Assembly: GCA_015501055.1 (NCBI GenBank)
Contig: JADNYV010000394.1
Coordinates: forward strand, 1-32,168
DNA: 32,168 bases
Reading direction: 5' to 3'
From: Mucidula mucida
Lineage: Eukaryota > Basidiomycota > Agaricomycetes > Agaricales > Physalacriaceae
The notes under the pieces are model-generated. The model searched no databases. It was not told the origin of the DNA and was given only the letters and a program-made list of their open reading frames with translations. How positions within the stretch are numbered: position 1 is the stretch's first letter; every line of letters starts with the position of its first letter. The position numbers were made by a program, and so were the translations under genes. Below are positions 9,539 to 21,049 of the stretch, piece after piece.

Positions 9539-11513
9539 TCATGACGAGGAGAAAGTTCTTGAAGTCAAATAAACACTCAACAGCAGGGATAGTGACGACC
9601 ACAGCGATATCGAGGTACTTGAAAAGGAAACGCTGCCATCGGTGTCGCTGTTACCGCCATCCGTGGAGTTATCCGACGCGGCACTGCCGATATCTTCATT
9701 GTTGATAAAACGCGCAAAAACTCTCTGCGCTGTTTTAGGTTGATAAGCAGGCATGGTGTGTCCGGCTTCAAAGACGCGACTGTGGAAGGTCAGACAACGC
9801 GAAAATTGTTGACGTCCAGACTTACACAAACTTCACGCCGCCATCGGGAACGACCTTGTACGTCCCCACGACATCGCCATCCAAAGTAAGATTCGTAAAC
9901 TCCATATTCGCAAAAGTCTCATTTCCCCACCACGGCATCTGCGCGACACAGTCATGAACGCCTATCCAATTCGCTCTGTCAAAAAAGTGCTTAGCACAAA
10001 CAGAAACACGAAGTTTTATGAAATTCGCCCGTACTTCATGTCACTATCCCCGGCCCAAATCAATATATCCACCTCCTTATCATCCGCGAGCTGCGCCAGG
10101 TTCGGGAGGAACGAACGTCCCGTCTCGCCCTCGCCCGAGAAGCGAAACTTTATGCTCGAGTCGCACTGATCGAAAGACTGGCCTTTCGCTCCAATGGCCT
10201 TCTTGATCCCAGCGCTCCGGATAAACGAGGCATAATACGTCGGAGGGAACGTGTCACTGTAATCATCACCGTTCTCCTCTTCGGCATCACCAGCGGATGA
10301 GTCTAGGCGGCGAAGGTCATCCGGGTTTCGATTACCGAACGTGGGCACCGAGATCTTGTGCGTGCAGAGCATGATGGCGTTTTGGCATGTGGAGTCCTTG
10401 CCGTCGTCGTAGCAATCGCGGAGTGCGGGCTCGCATTCCTCGTTGAACACGTCTTGTAGGTCATCAAGGAGCGTTGTATTGGAGATAAGAGCACCGTATC
10501 CGGGTGCATCACGCGCAAACGCGATAGATGAGTTCATTTGAATGAGAGGATCATGTTTCCCACTGGAAGCAGCGTGTGAATTAATGGCGCGTTATCTTCG
10601 CGGGAATGGGACGTACTTGTTGATGAGCAGCTTAGAAACAACAATCTTTTCTCCGTCAACGTCGCCGCTATCAATCTTGTCATTCTGCGAATGGAAGTAC
10701 TGTGTGAACACCGGTCCAAAGCGAGCACCGTAAGATTCGGTCGCCAAGATAAATCTGACGCAATCAGCCAATGCCGGAGAAAACGATGAAGCAAACATAC
10801 TCGCTGTCCGTGTACTTGCTGAAGGTATCGTTCGCAAACCAAACTTGCAGACCATTCCAGAGGTACTGGGCTGCCTGATCTGTGTTGTTAATCTTCCGCC
10901 CCGTGGAAAAACCAGCACCAAATGGTTGGTCGATGTAAAGCACTGCATCATTGATTAGTTACCAATGGAAGATTAGCCGTGATGCTCACTATTAGTGTAA
11001 TTGTTCCAGCTGTACGGGTTATACGTGGTCGTCTTCTCGTCCGCATTGACTGTGCATGGTCCATGCTCTGCGCCTGTTAGGCGCGTTCTAAAAGAGTTGA
11101 CCGGGATGCCCACCTTGGAACAGGCCTATCATGGATGAGCAGCCAGGCCCGCCGTTGAGCCAGATAGTCAAGGGTTTATCGTCGGGATCGCTGCGCGCCT
11201 CAAAGAACCAGAACCAGAATGCATCGTCACTTTTGTCGTCAAGATTTATATATCCAGAGTAAGTCGCGACACCAGGCGTCGTTTCACAGATGCCAGAGTC
11301 TTTTGTGTATACAACCGACTGGGCGAGGGTGGACTGCAAAAGAAGGGGAGGAAAAAGAAAGAACAGAGCAATAGCGCCCATGAAGGTCGGGGTGAAGAAT
11401 AGGAAGCGCCATGCATCCTCAGACCGTTTTGAGATCGGTGGTGCGAACGAATATGATATCGGGATTTGCCGAACAGCGTTTGGACTATCTTCTTCCGGTG
11501 CCAAGGAGATCAT
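9539..11513 (-). CDS. S10 serine carboxypeptidase, probably GPI-anchored
   Basis: This removes C-terminal residues from peptides in the secretory pathway or at the cell surface. Exons read right to left with good splice sites (first intron ends before EHGPCTVNADEK). Family marks in order are SGYINLDD, WFFEARSDPDDKPLTIWLNG followed by GPGCSSM (substrate binding), NMLYIDQPFGAGFS, ATESYGARFGP with the catalytic Ser, WAGDSDMKANWIG with the catalytic Asp, and RVFEAGHTMPAYQP with the catalytic His. The protein ends in a Ser/Thr-rich stretch and a hydrophobic tail (SISLWSSLSLLLSVYL), typical of a GPI attachment signal. The first ATG after a TATATAA at about 11611 is at 11513, giving about 36 residues before the hydrophobic core. 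An internal Met at 11381 would give a textbook signal peptide (MGAIALFFLFPPLLLQSTLA) and may be the real start. The gene converges on the serine hydrolase, 284 bp away. Confidence 0.82.
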
Positions 11514-12764
11514 GATGTCAGTTACGGCTGTTGAAGCGAGCTGAGGTGAGGAGCCGCGGTGGCAACGATGACTTGGACTGCAAGGGGGCAGAGCCCAGCA
11601 TGGAGCGATTATATATCGAGGAAGCTCTCATGCACCGGTGTGCTGATAACAACCGACTTCTCAGCTCGGATACCGTGAATGCCGCAGCAAACAAGATAGA
11701 CGCGAAGGCCGCCATGTTTCCACCCCCCCAGGTAAACTACCCATTATAGCAAATGAAAACCTGAAGCTGGGAAATAGATCGCAAATACGACCTACGACCG
11801 CCCAAGCAACATTCCGGATAGTCGCAACAGGTTGGAACGTGCACTGGTGCAGGTCGTACACCTCACGAACCCAATGAACTACCCTTTCCAGTCAACACTC
11901 GTTGACCGACTTGTAACGTCAAGGTAACATGCTGAGCGAAGCCAGAGGTAGTTGTCAAGCTGCCACTCCCCAAATTGCTACTTTCTTGCCTATTCTCTTC
12001 TTATCGCTAGCATTTTTAGGCGACAGACTAATAACAGGGGTATTGGTTCCAAAGCCAAGGCTGTACCACATTGTGACGTTTCTTGGGCTTCGATGCCCGC
12101 TGCATTAGACTGCCGCTGAGAAGATTCGCTGGTATCGTGGAAAGCCCGAATGCGTCGGCAACTGTGCAAACCAATCCTCGTTTTCCGAGCCCCAGTCCCC
12201 GTAATCTGCACAACCGCCGTCACCCATCTCCTCCTTTAAATCATCGTTCAACAGGATGAAGAAGAATAGAGGAGTGCGAACCAACTATTACATAGACTTC
12301 AATTCACGAGCTTGTACAAGACAGAGAGGAGCACTCCAACCTATTAGCTGATTTTGACAGCACGCCGGAGAAGGCCGCGCTTCGCAAGTCATGACGCGTT
12401 CGGAAGGGAGAGAGAGCAGTCGGTAGGCTGGTTTGGGTCACAGGTCGGGGCTCAGGGAACGTGCGGAAGTTTTTGCGCCACACAAGGTTGCAGAGGGAAA
12501 ACACCTCGCCAAGACATGCTAACAAATTAATTAGCAGGTTTAATGTGAGCTTGGGTCCAAACAATTTGACACGTTGAGTAGAGGGAGTTGCAGGGTAAGG
12601 AGCAAACTTCACCATTGGTGATGTGCGTCCAGTTATGAGGCAGCTGGTAGTTCAAAGCGTTTGATAGCAAGGAGTCCGCATGATAAATATTAGAGAGAAA
12701 AACATAAAGATAAACCACTACGTGTAGGATTGCAGATCAACCGCAAATTCCGCGACCAGAAGAA
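11514..12764. other. Intergenic region between the carboxypeptidase and vti1
   Basis: It contains the carboxypeptidase promoter (TATATAA near 11611 on the minus strand) and the 3' flank of vti1. No further gene is recognised; short open frames (for example 12304-12615 minus) lack similarity and codon structure. Confidence 0.5.
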
Positions 12765-13660
12765 TTAGTGTCGGACGAGCTTGAAGTAGAGTATGAGAAT
12801 CACAACAATAATAAGAACAGCAACGAGAGCTCCGAGAATGAATCGCTGCTTGTACATCCTGTCATTAACGTGAGCTACGCCAGGCCTGCTACTTCGTGCA
12901 CACTTACTGGTGTATCATGCCTTTAATCGTCCCCGACGCACGGCCTATTGATATGTCGGCGGTATGAAGCTGGCCGCATCATCAGTATGTATACTTATGA
13001 GTGCAGTGCAAAATAAAGCAGTACCGTATCGCGTGCGTTTTCAATTTGTTCTCGCTGCTGCCTTAAATTGCGCATAATGTCCGCGCCCTGGGACTCAGTC
13101 TCCAGAGCTATCCTGCGCGAATCCTCCAGCCTTCGATTTCCATCGGACAAGATTTCTGTACCCGCCAGTAGTCTTGTCCGGTCATTCTGCTCCCCGTACG
13201 GGTCGTCGGACGTCGGGCCCGCTCTAAAGCGGTTCTTGCCGCCGAGCAAGTCCGTCCGCGATGACTGCGAGTGCAGGTCCTTTGACAGCTTTTTGAACCG
13301 GTTCAAGTCCGTCTTGGCCTGCTTCAGACGCGCAGAGTACTGAGGGCGTATGGATAGGGGAATTCCTTGTATTTCAACTTCGAGTTGGGAAATCTGGGGT
13401 TATTCAGGCGAGCCGTTGCCACGTCAACAAAGTACGTAGACGTACAATATCGTCTGCCTCGTCCAGTTCGACTTCTACTCGTCGAAGGGTCGCTTTTCGC
13501 TGTTCTATTCCCGCTGTTAGGTCCCTTTGCGCGACTAAATAATGGTAGGGGTACCTCCGAACTGGTCTTTGGCTTCGACCTCGAGCTTGGTCCGAATAGA
13601 CTTGATTGTGTGGTCATAGTCCTGACAGTACGATTCGAATAGGCCAGCGGGGGTGTCCAT
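12765..13660 (-). CDS. vti1: Vti1-type Qb-SNARE (vesicle transport v-SNARE)
   Basis: Vti1 pairs with several syntaxins in Golgi, endosome and vacuole fusion. Five exons rebuild a protein of about 225 aa. The N-terminal helical domain begins MDTPAGLFESYCQDYDHTI and continues with EVEAKDQFGG, AGIEQRKATLRRVEVELDEADDI and ISQLEVEIQGIPLSIRPQY. A linker (KTDLNRFKKLSKDLHSQSS) leads into the SNARE helix from about DRTRLLAGTEILSDGNRRLE to ISIGRASGTIKGMIHQ, with the Q of the ionic layer in the LRQQREQIENARD segment. A C-terminal tail anchor (FILGALVAVLIIVVILILYF) ends KLVRH. The start is the ATG at 13660, directly ahead of the conserved N-terminus. Every exon joins in frame, so the gene looks intact. 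It is divergent from the SDR gene with 408 bp between start codons. Confidence 0.9.
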
Positions 13661-14068
13661 CGTCGTCGTCGTTACTGTTCAGCAGCAACCTGGCTCCGCG
13701 GCATCATGCCGCGGGAACAATGGCCGGCATGCCTTGTTTGCTCAACGATGTCGATGCCAAACAACGCGACCTTGACCCTTGAAAGTGGCAACATCAATTT
13801 CGGAAATATCCTGGCGCCTACTGCTTCCTTTGTCCAATCCGCATTTGGCCGCTCCAGCGGCATACTCGGAGCATACAATGCTGACTTTTATTACAGGAAG
13901 ACCTTCATTGCAGCACGTCCAGCTCCTGCTACCCTGACCGGACGATGTCCGGCAGCACCTATACGTATCTGTTTTGTGTAACCGAAACATCCACAAACAC
14001 CTACATAATCATAAATGGAACTAGACTCCCCTTCCCCACAGTGTCAGTAGTCCCGCCTTCCATGTAAG
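13661..14068. promoter_or_regulatory. Bidirectional promoter region between vti1 and the SDR gene
   Basis: The 408-bp space separates two divergent start codons and must contain both promoters. Apart from the hairpin at 13696-13714 I see no clear TATA box. An open frame at 13706-13981 has no similarity and is probably chance. Confidence 0.45.
13696..13714. repeat. GC-rich hairpin in the vti1 leader region
   Basis: The arms CCGCGGCA and TGCCGCGG form a perfect 8-bp stem around a 3-nt loop, 36 bases upstream of the vti1 start codon. If it is transcribed it would be a strong 5'-leader structure able to slow ribosome scanning; as DNA it is a palindromic site containing CCGCGG twice. Confidence 0.55.
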
Positions 14069-15550
14069 ATGGCTCTCGCCCATCCCCCGCCATGGTCCCC
14101 AATCTTGGATGACGCGCTCTTCGAACACAGCGCGCGCGCCATGGGAAAGGTGGTGCTCATCACGGGCGCTGCTAATGCTATTGGGCGGGAGACGGCGATT
14201 CGGTTTGCGTTCTATGGGTGGGCGGCTTCTTGTTGATTTTGACTGACGTACTGACTAGTGTATCAAAGTGCCAAGCTGGTTATTGGCGACCAAGACGCGT
14301 TCGCGGCGTCGGAACTAGTGAGGGAGATTCGGCTGGTCGTGGGCGGGTACATGGCTCGGATACAATTCATTCTTTCTGCCAACTAACTAGCCTGGCAGGA
14401 CCGCCGTTTGGGCTCGATGCGACGTGACTATCTGGAATGACGTCCTGGGGCTCTTCGAGCTGGCCGTCCGGGAGTACGGCGTCGTTGACATTGTGGTAAG
14501 ATTCTCGGACCCCGCCTTCTTACGACGGATTGATTTCCCTAGGTCGCCAACGCCAATGTCACTGAAGTGGGTCGATTTACTAATATTCGCCTGGATGCAC
14601 ACGCTCGACCGCTCCCGCCTCAGCTAACCACAGTAGACATTAATCTTGTAGGGGCGCTGTACAGTAAGTATCCCATTGTGACGATATCTGCCTCGTACCT
14701 AACCATCCACTAGCAACATATCTAGCTCAACATTACCTCTCTATTTCTCGGAGCATGATCGATCTTAAGGCCCTCGTACTTCTCGGATCTGTCGGTAAGA
14801 CTAGTTCCCCACTCCCCCTAATTGGTTCCTGCTTCTCAGACACGCCTTGTTTCACAGCATCCTGGCAAGCCTTGCCCCGCGCTTGCTTATACACCGCGAC
14901 AAAACACGCCGTCTTGGGTCTCATGGTAGGTCATTAAACTATAACCCTAAATTTCGTCTCGTGTCTTGATGGTGTACTGTACTTACAGCGCTCCATATAC
15001 CCCGTGTTCTCTGATCTTAATATCCGTATTGCTGTTCTCCATCCATTCTTTGCTGGTGTGTCGCGCTCATTTTACTCGCGCCACATTCCGACTCATCATG
15101 TTTTATGACGTAGAAACCGACCTTCTTTATCCGCATATAGAGCCATTACCGTTTGAATTTCCTCTTAGCCCGATTACACGCGTCGCTGGAGCGATATTTT
15201 ATACTGCCACAAATCCCGACTCGGAAACAAGCGGGGCTTCATGGATTGTCTTGGATGATGGACCGCTCTATGCTGTACCAAAGGAGGAGCTCAGGGTGGG
15301 CTTATATGACAAGTTGAACCAACTCATAAGTCCATCTCGGAATCACCCGAGGTACGTATATGTTCACACTTTCAGACATCCTGAACAACACCTCTACAGT
15401 GAGGCCAAACCTAAATCACGCTGGCGTCTTCTCACCTTCTTACGACCTTCGTTACCATACATACGCCCTGCCTTACTTTCCTTAGGCCTAGCTCTTGTCG
15501 TGTGGCGCAAATTCCGGAGCCTCATCTCACTCAGGGTGGGTGGTGGCTGA
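14069..15550 (+). CDS. Short-chain dehydrogenase/reductase (SDR), C-terminal membrane segment
   Basis: A classical NAD(P)-dependent SDR assembled from eight or nine exons. The nucleotide-binding loop reads VVLITGAANAIGRE (TGxxxxIG form); then come AKLVIGDQD, VANANVTE in place of the usual NNAG, VLLGSVASW with the catalytic Ser, and LYTATKHAVLGL with the Y-x-x-x-K catalytic pair. RSIYPVFSDLNIRIAVLHPFFA and the C-terminal substrate region follow. The last part (SLPYIRPALLSLGLALVVWRKF) is a predicted membrane helix, so the enzyme is probably tail-anchored. The layout recalls 15-hydroxyprostaglandin dehydrogenase-like fungal SDRs; the substrate cannot be told. The start is the ATG ahead of ALAHPPPWSP. 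A 48-nt GT-AG segment near 15352-15399 may be a final intron; removing it keeps the frame. Its 3' two thirds lie in the highly similar part of the duplication. Confidence 0.82.
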
Positions 15551-16145
15551 TCCCCAATGAAAAGTTTGTCTGGGTACAGCGAAGCAGAACGGGGGAAATC
15601 AGTGTTCCCCGGTGAGCCTCGCTGAGTGCCAATGTTTGATCAACTTCAATCGTTGCATAGCGTCTGTTGTCGGTAAAATACAATTCTCTATGCTTGAATA
15701 TATGATACACATTGTTGCGCACTACTTCTTGGCTACATAGGGCATCTGGTCCAGGTTTGAGACTGGTAAGATAGGTGGAAATTGCAAGTTTACGACTTCG
15801 GTTTCGGAGTCTCAACACCACGTGCATGACCCACGAGAATGCAAAGGAATGGGAAGAGGTTCATGAAAGAATCACTGGGATAAGACTAGGGGAAACATCC
15901 GGGCACTCAGCGGCAAAAAGATAATTGAGTTGAGCAGTCCCGATAGTACTTGACCAGAAATGCTGGGAAATACAGACTTGACACTGGGGGTGATCAGTGA
16001 AGCCCGAAAACGAATACATGCAATACAAATAAGATACAGATGATGCGCGTGCAGATGGATGGAATACAGTGTGAGGTACGGATCGTAGATGGGAGCGTAT
16101 AAGTGTGTGAGGCATGCGGGTATCAGTAACATCAACGTTCGGTCG
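15551..16145. other. Convergent intergenic region, SDR and ADA2-like 3' ends
   Basis: The two genes end tail to tail here and no gene is seen between them. Against copy 2 this segment has a 7-bp and a 13-bp length difference (near 15642 and 15780), which together explain the drop in offset from 10299 to 10279. Confidence 0.6.
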
Positions 16146-18190
16146 TTATGGATTCTGACTTGTGATGTTAGGCAACACGGGCCCAGGAAGCGAGGGAAGC
16201 GATAAGAGTGATGGCCCAGGAAGCGGCGGTGCGGCCATCGCGATCGAAGGTGTGCGAGAAATTTGGTTGGAATCCTTGACAGGCGATCCGTTCACACTTG
16301 CGCCACTGTATGATAATAAGCATCGGATGTACTTCGAGGTAAAAACTGACTGACCTGGGATTCTGAGAAAGTGTAGGCTCTAGGTTGATCTTAAGGAACC
16401 CCGCTTGAACGAGGAAATCCCATATACGCGACGTCTTGTTCACGTCGATTTTGACGAGATCGCGCGCTTCGCGTCGTCGAAGCTTCCCTCCGCGCCGTGC
16501 ATACTCGCGCACGAGCGTCTCCTTGATAGCGAGATACGGCTTCGGCAGGATGCGCAGCGATGAGCACAGCCCTTGCTCTCCGGGTGAGAGAAGGTGTAAC
16601 GAAGGGCTGTTCGCAATATTCAGCGGTGCAGCTACCAAAACGTCAGTAAGCGCGTTGTAGGAATTGCGTCAATGGTACGTACGTGGTTTCCGCGCAGTTA
16701 GGGTCGATGTCCCAGGCCGAGGTGTGCCTTCACGCTCATGTCCATCGGAGTCAATATGACTGCCACGACGAGAGTGATCAGGTCCTGACGACTGACGTCC
16801 GCCCGCCCTGTTCTTCTCTACAGCGTAATCGCGGTGATTGGCTTTCGCAGTCGCCTGTACGTATAACAGTCAATGGCTGCACCATTGACAGATGGAAGTT
16901 GACGTACCCGTTTCTGCACATCGGTCTTGTACTTTTCAATGTCACCTGCAGCTTGCAGACCGAGACGCCGGTAGCTCTGGAGTTCTGCAATGCGGTGGCG
17001 GAGAAGTGCTTCGTCTGATGATGGTGCACGTCAGATATACTGCGACGTCATGGAGGGTGTGATTCGTACATAAAATATCGTTCGAAAAGTCCTCATAATC
17101 TTTCGCAGTTTGCAGCTGAGCGAACGGTCGTAGTCGATGTAGAATATCTCGCTCCTCTCGGGTCCGCTTCTTGTCCGCAGCTTGCATCTAATGCACGAGT
17201 CAGTGATTGTACTTGACAGGAGCAAGATGCCTACCTTTTTATGCTCGAGCAGCCCTCGGTCAAGAATGACTGCTTTTCCATCTAAACGTTTCTTGACGCG
17301 CTGCGCATACATTTCCATTAGGGTAAGTTTAAAGGCGAGGGACTCTTTCGTCTCTATTGGTGGCGGTTGAGTGACTTCCTCGACCTCTTCTTCGTCGCCT
17401 GAAGCAATTCCATTGGCACCATCACGGTCCTCCGACTTGGGACGCACGCTTTCGCGCGCGGCGACGCTGCCGCTTTCTGATGGTGGACGAGTTGGATGAT
17501 ATCCGTTGACAAGACCGTTAACGATTCCCTGCATGGGGGCAGGTCCCTTGCCTGGTATCCGCCCATTGATATCGTAGGACAACGGAGGTGGCGGTAACGG
17601 TTGAGGGTTTCTTCGTTCCTCCTCCCACCGTTGCCGTGCCTTGACGTCCAGGTCATTCTCGTCCTCAATTATCTCGTCACCGCCCCATTCGAGACATACA
17701 CCGAATTCCAAGTCCTTGACGAGATCTTCCGCTTCGTTGTCGATTTCGTGTTCAAACTCCAAGCGTCCAGGAAAATATCCCTGTATTTCGTGGATGCCGG
17801 GAAGAGATACTGGAATCGGTTTAATGGGAGGAGGGGGAGCTTCGTCCATCTCTTTTCCTGCGGCGCTTTCGTTCCTGGAACTCTGTCTGATCGACAGTGA
17901 ATTCACGATCCATAGGCTGCAGTATTATTGAGTATGATGAAGATAATTGAAGAGTTAGAGCGCTTACGGGTATCGGCCAATTCTGTGATTTTATGTAAAC
18001 TTGGTTGTAGACTTGCTCTTTAGTCCGCGTGCCGATTGCTTTCCAGTTCCCGAAACCCTGCGAGGGGATCGAATTCATCTCCAGCACTGCGTGTTTGGAC
18101 TTTGCTTCTGCCACTCACAATCACTCGCGCCCACCGACGTCGACGTCATCGCCTGGTCCGCACATTTGATCGGACACGCATCACGGAGCA
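16146..18190 (-). pseudogene. ada2: ADA2-like SAGA transcriptional adaptor, degraded (copy 1)
   Basis: Ada2 links the Gcn5 acetyltransferase to SAGA. Recognisable parts, in order on the minus strand, are a piece of the SANT domain (QGFGNWKAI...GTRTKEQV...YIKSQNWPIP), the EFQERKRRR segment, [26 protein letters not shown], the Gcn5-binding region ([34 protein letters not shown], then [19 protein letters not shown]) and a complete C-terminal SWIRM domain (CSSLRILPKPYLAIKETLVRE ... TSRIWDFLVQAGFL). Damage: the zinc finger survives only as out-of-frame traces (IKCADQ, then DDVDV in another frame) at about 18115-18190; SANT lacks residues between KAI and GTRTKE; and the frame shifts by one base at the A-run after RKRRR (about 17855). 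The reading frame ends at TAA 16146-16148 after a small last intron. Downstream introns look sound. Identical damage in copy 2 makes a simple read error unlikely. Confidence 0.75.
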
Positions 18191-18259
18191 TGAGGATGTC
18201 CGCGTCGTCAGTGGTGGATGCGTGTTGGCGTGGGGCGTATGGTGCGTCCTCGGGGGGCA

Positions 18260-18395
18260 TCTCCCTTGGGGCGAGGATGCTCCGCGAGGGTCGTCTTCCT
18301 TGGATGCGCATCGATGGTCGTCCTCCTTGGATGCTTGTCGTCCTCCTTGGATGCTCCTCGATGGTCATCCTCCTGGGATGCTCCTCGGGGGATGG
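18260..18395 (+). repeat. Minisatellite with CGTCCTCCTTGGATGCT core (copy 1)
   Basis: Four to five imperfect units share the core TCCTTGGATGC, with unit lengths of about 18-30 bases (for example near 18290, 18318, 18337 and 18366). Long open frames crossing it are repeat artefacts. The same block occurs in copy 2 with no visible change in unit number. Confidence 0.75.
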
Positions 18396-18544
18396 TGGTG
18401 GTGGGAGGAGAGACGAGTATGTGGCCCCGGGTAACTCTCGGCAGTTCCCCTCAACTCACTCTCGCCTGCCTGGAACCACCAGTGGTTGGTACTGTCATAG
18501 TTTCCCCTGCCGTTCCCGGCACGTACTTGATTAAAAAAAATTAT

Positions 18545-18577
18545 ACCAAGTCCCACCGTCTGGCAGTGGGACCTGGT
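18545..18577. repeat. Inverted repeat with 12-bp arms (copy 1)
   Basis: ACCAAGTCCCAC and GTGGGACCTGGT pair at 11 of 12 positions, with one G-T wobble, around a 9-nt loop. An A-rich run precedes it. It is kept exactly in copy 2 at 28824-28856. It could be a terminal inverted repeat relic or an RNA hairpin. Confidence 0.6.
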
Positions 18578-18825
18578 GCAAGGCTAAGGGAATGTTAGCG
18601 GCCTTTCTGGCAACTCGCCGGTTCAATCACCGTTCAACGAAGTCGTAAAAAATCAAACTTACTGGGATAGTGACTGCCAAGTTGCCTGTTCATGCACAAG
18701 TTGATGCTCGGCGGTGGTATCTAGTACATTCAGCAAAAGACAACATCTTACCGTCAATCAAGGAAGGCACTGCCGCTGCCACTGGTCGGCTCACGTTTCA
18801 GTCTAGATCAGTGTCGGCGGCATCG

Positions 18826-19062
18826 ACAAGAGATACATACACGATGAAGGGGTGGTCATGCAGAGGAGACGGGGACGGCGGCGGCAAGATGACCTCTGGC
18901 CATATATCGGACATGGCACCAAAAGACTGTAGTTTAGTGTCAGCAGGATAACACAAAAAACAAGAGATACATACACAATGAAGCTGCACTATACAATGGT
19001 CATGACCACTGCACGTCACTGGAGGAGACGGGAACAGTGACGGCGAGATGAGCTGCCATAAA
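18826..19062 (+). repeat. Diverged tandem duplication of about 100 bp (copy 1)
   Basis: Two units begin with ACAAGAGATACATACAC at 18826 and 18960. Both continue with an ATGAAG, a GGTCATG, a GGAGACGGG block and a GGCAAGATGA or GGCGAGATGA block. The units are separated by about 40 bases and have drifted with small indels. Confidence 0.6.
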
Positions 19063-21049
19063 CTCTTCATTGCAACACCGTGTAACTCAGTGCGGCGAGG
19101 AGGACGATCACCACCAAGTACTGGCAGCACGACAACATGGTGGAGAGAAACAAGATACACGGATGAACGAGGAAACATTTATATATCTCCTCGGCTAATC
19201 CTCCTCCGTTTGTTGATCGGACAAGCATCTCCAACTAATTTGACGGAGTGATCTTGCCGGGAATCTTTGAGTTTTTGCTAAACACACATTTCGAGAGCGT
19301 AGTTTGCAAGCTCTAGATACATATACACCTCGCTGTATTCGCAGCCCAGAAACAGAGAAAAGACGAGATCCGTGGCGCGCAATATTCAGAAGTTTCAGGG
19401 TTGATATGGGCGCCACATTCCCTGATTCGACACGAGAAAGAGAATCACAATCCTGTATCACACGGAGGACGATTTCAGCTCAAAAAGCGACCACAGGCTC
19501 AGCCACGAAAGAAATTGTATTGCATTGTACACAAAGCTTCCCCGAATCTACGGCCAGGGAATCCGAGAAACGGAGCTTGGCAGCGATTCAGTGAATTGAT
19601 CGAAAAGTGGAAGAATATTTGTACCTACCGTAGCCGAGAGCCGCGCGGCCTTCAGAATCCAGTCACGGTCCTTCACCTGGTTCCTGCTTCCCATGCCGCT
19701 CGCCAGCATCCACTCGCCGCCACTGTTTCTCTCAAAATGCACGAATCGGAAAGGTAAGCTGGCCGCCTTCATTATCTGCGTACGGTTCACAGTGCCAAAG
19801 TCTGGATTTTGTCAATTTTCAGCTCATCAACAAACACAGCATGAGAGTTCAGAGAGGCACAGAGTCGGGATTGAAGAGTTTTGACGTCCAGAGCAAGTGC
19901 ATGGTGCGTCACAGTCCATTCCGTTGACAAAAAGCTCAGAAAACGCCGTCAAGGTTAAAGTTCATCGCGTCGCAGGTAGGTTTGCCACCGCATTTCGCGT
20001 CAATAAGCTCACAGAGTTGACAGTGCGCAGTTCAGAGACAAAGACGTGACAGAGAGCTCGACGAAAGAACGGAGGTTGTGGTTGAAGGCTGAGCACCACG
20101 TCGATCACAGCGAACCCCCAATGCGGAAGTTCAACCTTGCACAGGAACCACGATGGGCTTCAACTCATTTCGACGCGGTAGCGACCTTGAGCGACGGCAA
20201 ATTCGACTTTCTTCTCCGGACTTTGACGCCATAACAAAGTGCGAGGACTGTTGACAGCATGGTACGTTTCTTTCGCGCTTGATGAAGTATCCGGGTCTGA
20301 CTAGTATTTTGACTACATAGTTTGTCTCGCTACTCCTGAGTTTTCGTCATCTCGATTCATCCAGAAATGAGGTCGAGACGTGGCCGGACTCGCTGCCACC
20401 TAGAGGCCTTGGACCTGAAAATCTCAATCTGTCTACCGCATCGACGGACATGCTTACGAGTCCAAGGAGCTGACTTTCGCCTCCCGAGACGCCCCACTTT
20501 CGAACCGCCTCTTTCAGTACGTGGACTCCAGCTACAACGTAATGTGGCCTCGCTGCCCGGGCTTTCTTCTTCTGCAAAAGGTGAAAGAAATATGTTCGTT
20601 TTCGAGAGCAGTTCTGATGAAATTACAAAAGCATGCGATAGCAATCTATTTTAAACGCTGCATTCTGACCTTCCCTCGACTTGGCTACGCCGCCGCTACT
20701 TGTCTCTCGTGAGGCCAGGACGAATTTCGCCTGCGCCACTTTCCAGAAATGGACGACGTCTCCATTGCTTTCGGATAATCGCGCCTTGAGACGAGAAGCT
20801 CTTGATAGCCTTGAGTACGTCGCTGCGCCGCTTCTACATTTTGCCAGGACGGCGCGACGGACGTGAACATGTAGCCGCTGCTTTCAAATTCCACTAACCG
20901 GATAATCCACGCCGTTGATTGAGATCTGGATCTCACCTTTGTCGGCGGTAATTCCGAGTTTGGTCCATCAACGGCGAACTCATTTTCTGGTATGTGCCGT
21001 ATTCTGCGTAACTTTGTAGACTAATAACTCATCTCGAGCTCAGCATAAC

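Noticed and set aside
17031..17906. 291-aa minus-strand open frame as a complete novel protein
   Set aside because: It is the middle of ADA2; its first about 20 residues are an out-of-frame reading of the EFQERKRRR segment, and its end runs through introns.
18260..18395. CRISPR-like array
   Set aside because: Unit spacing is irregular, there are no unique spacers, and the context is eukaryotic; it is a minisatellite.
18001..18598. Several overlapping open frames of 126-177 aa across the minisatellite
   Set aside because: Repeat units whose sequence lacks stops in all frames generate them; codons are not protein-like and the frames overlap each other.
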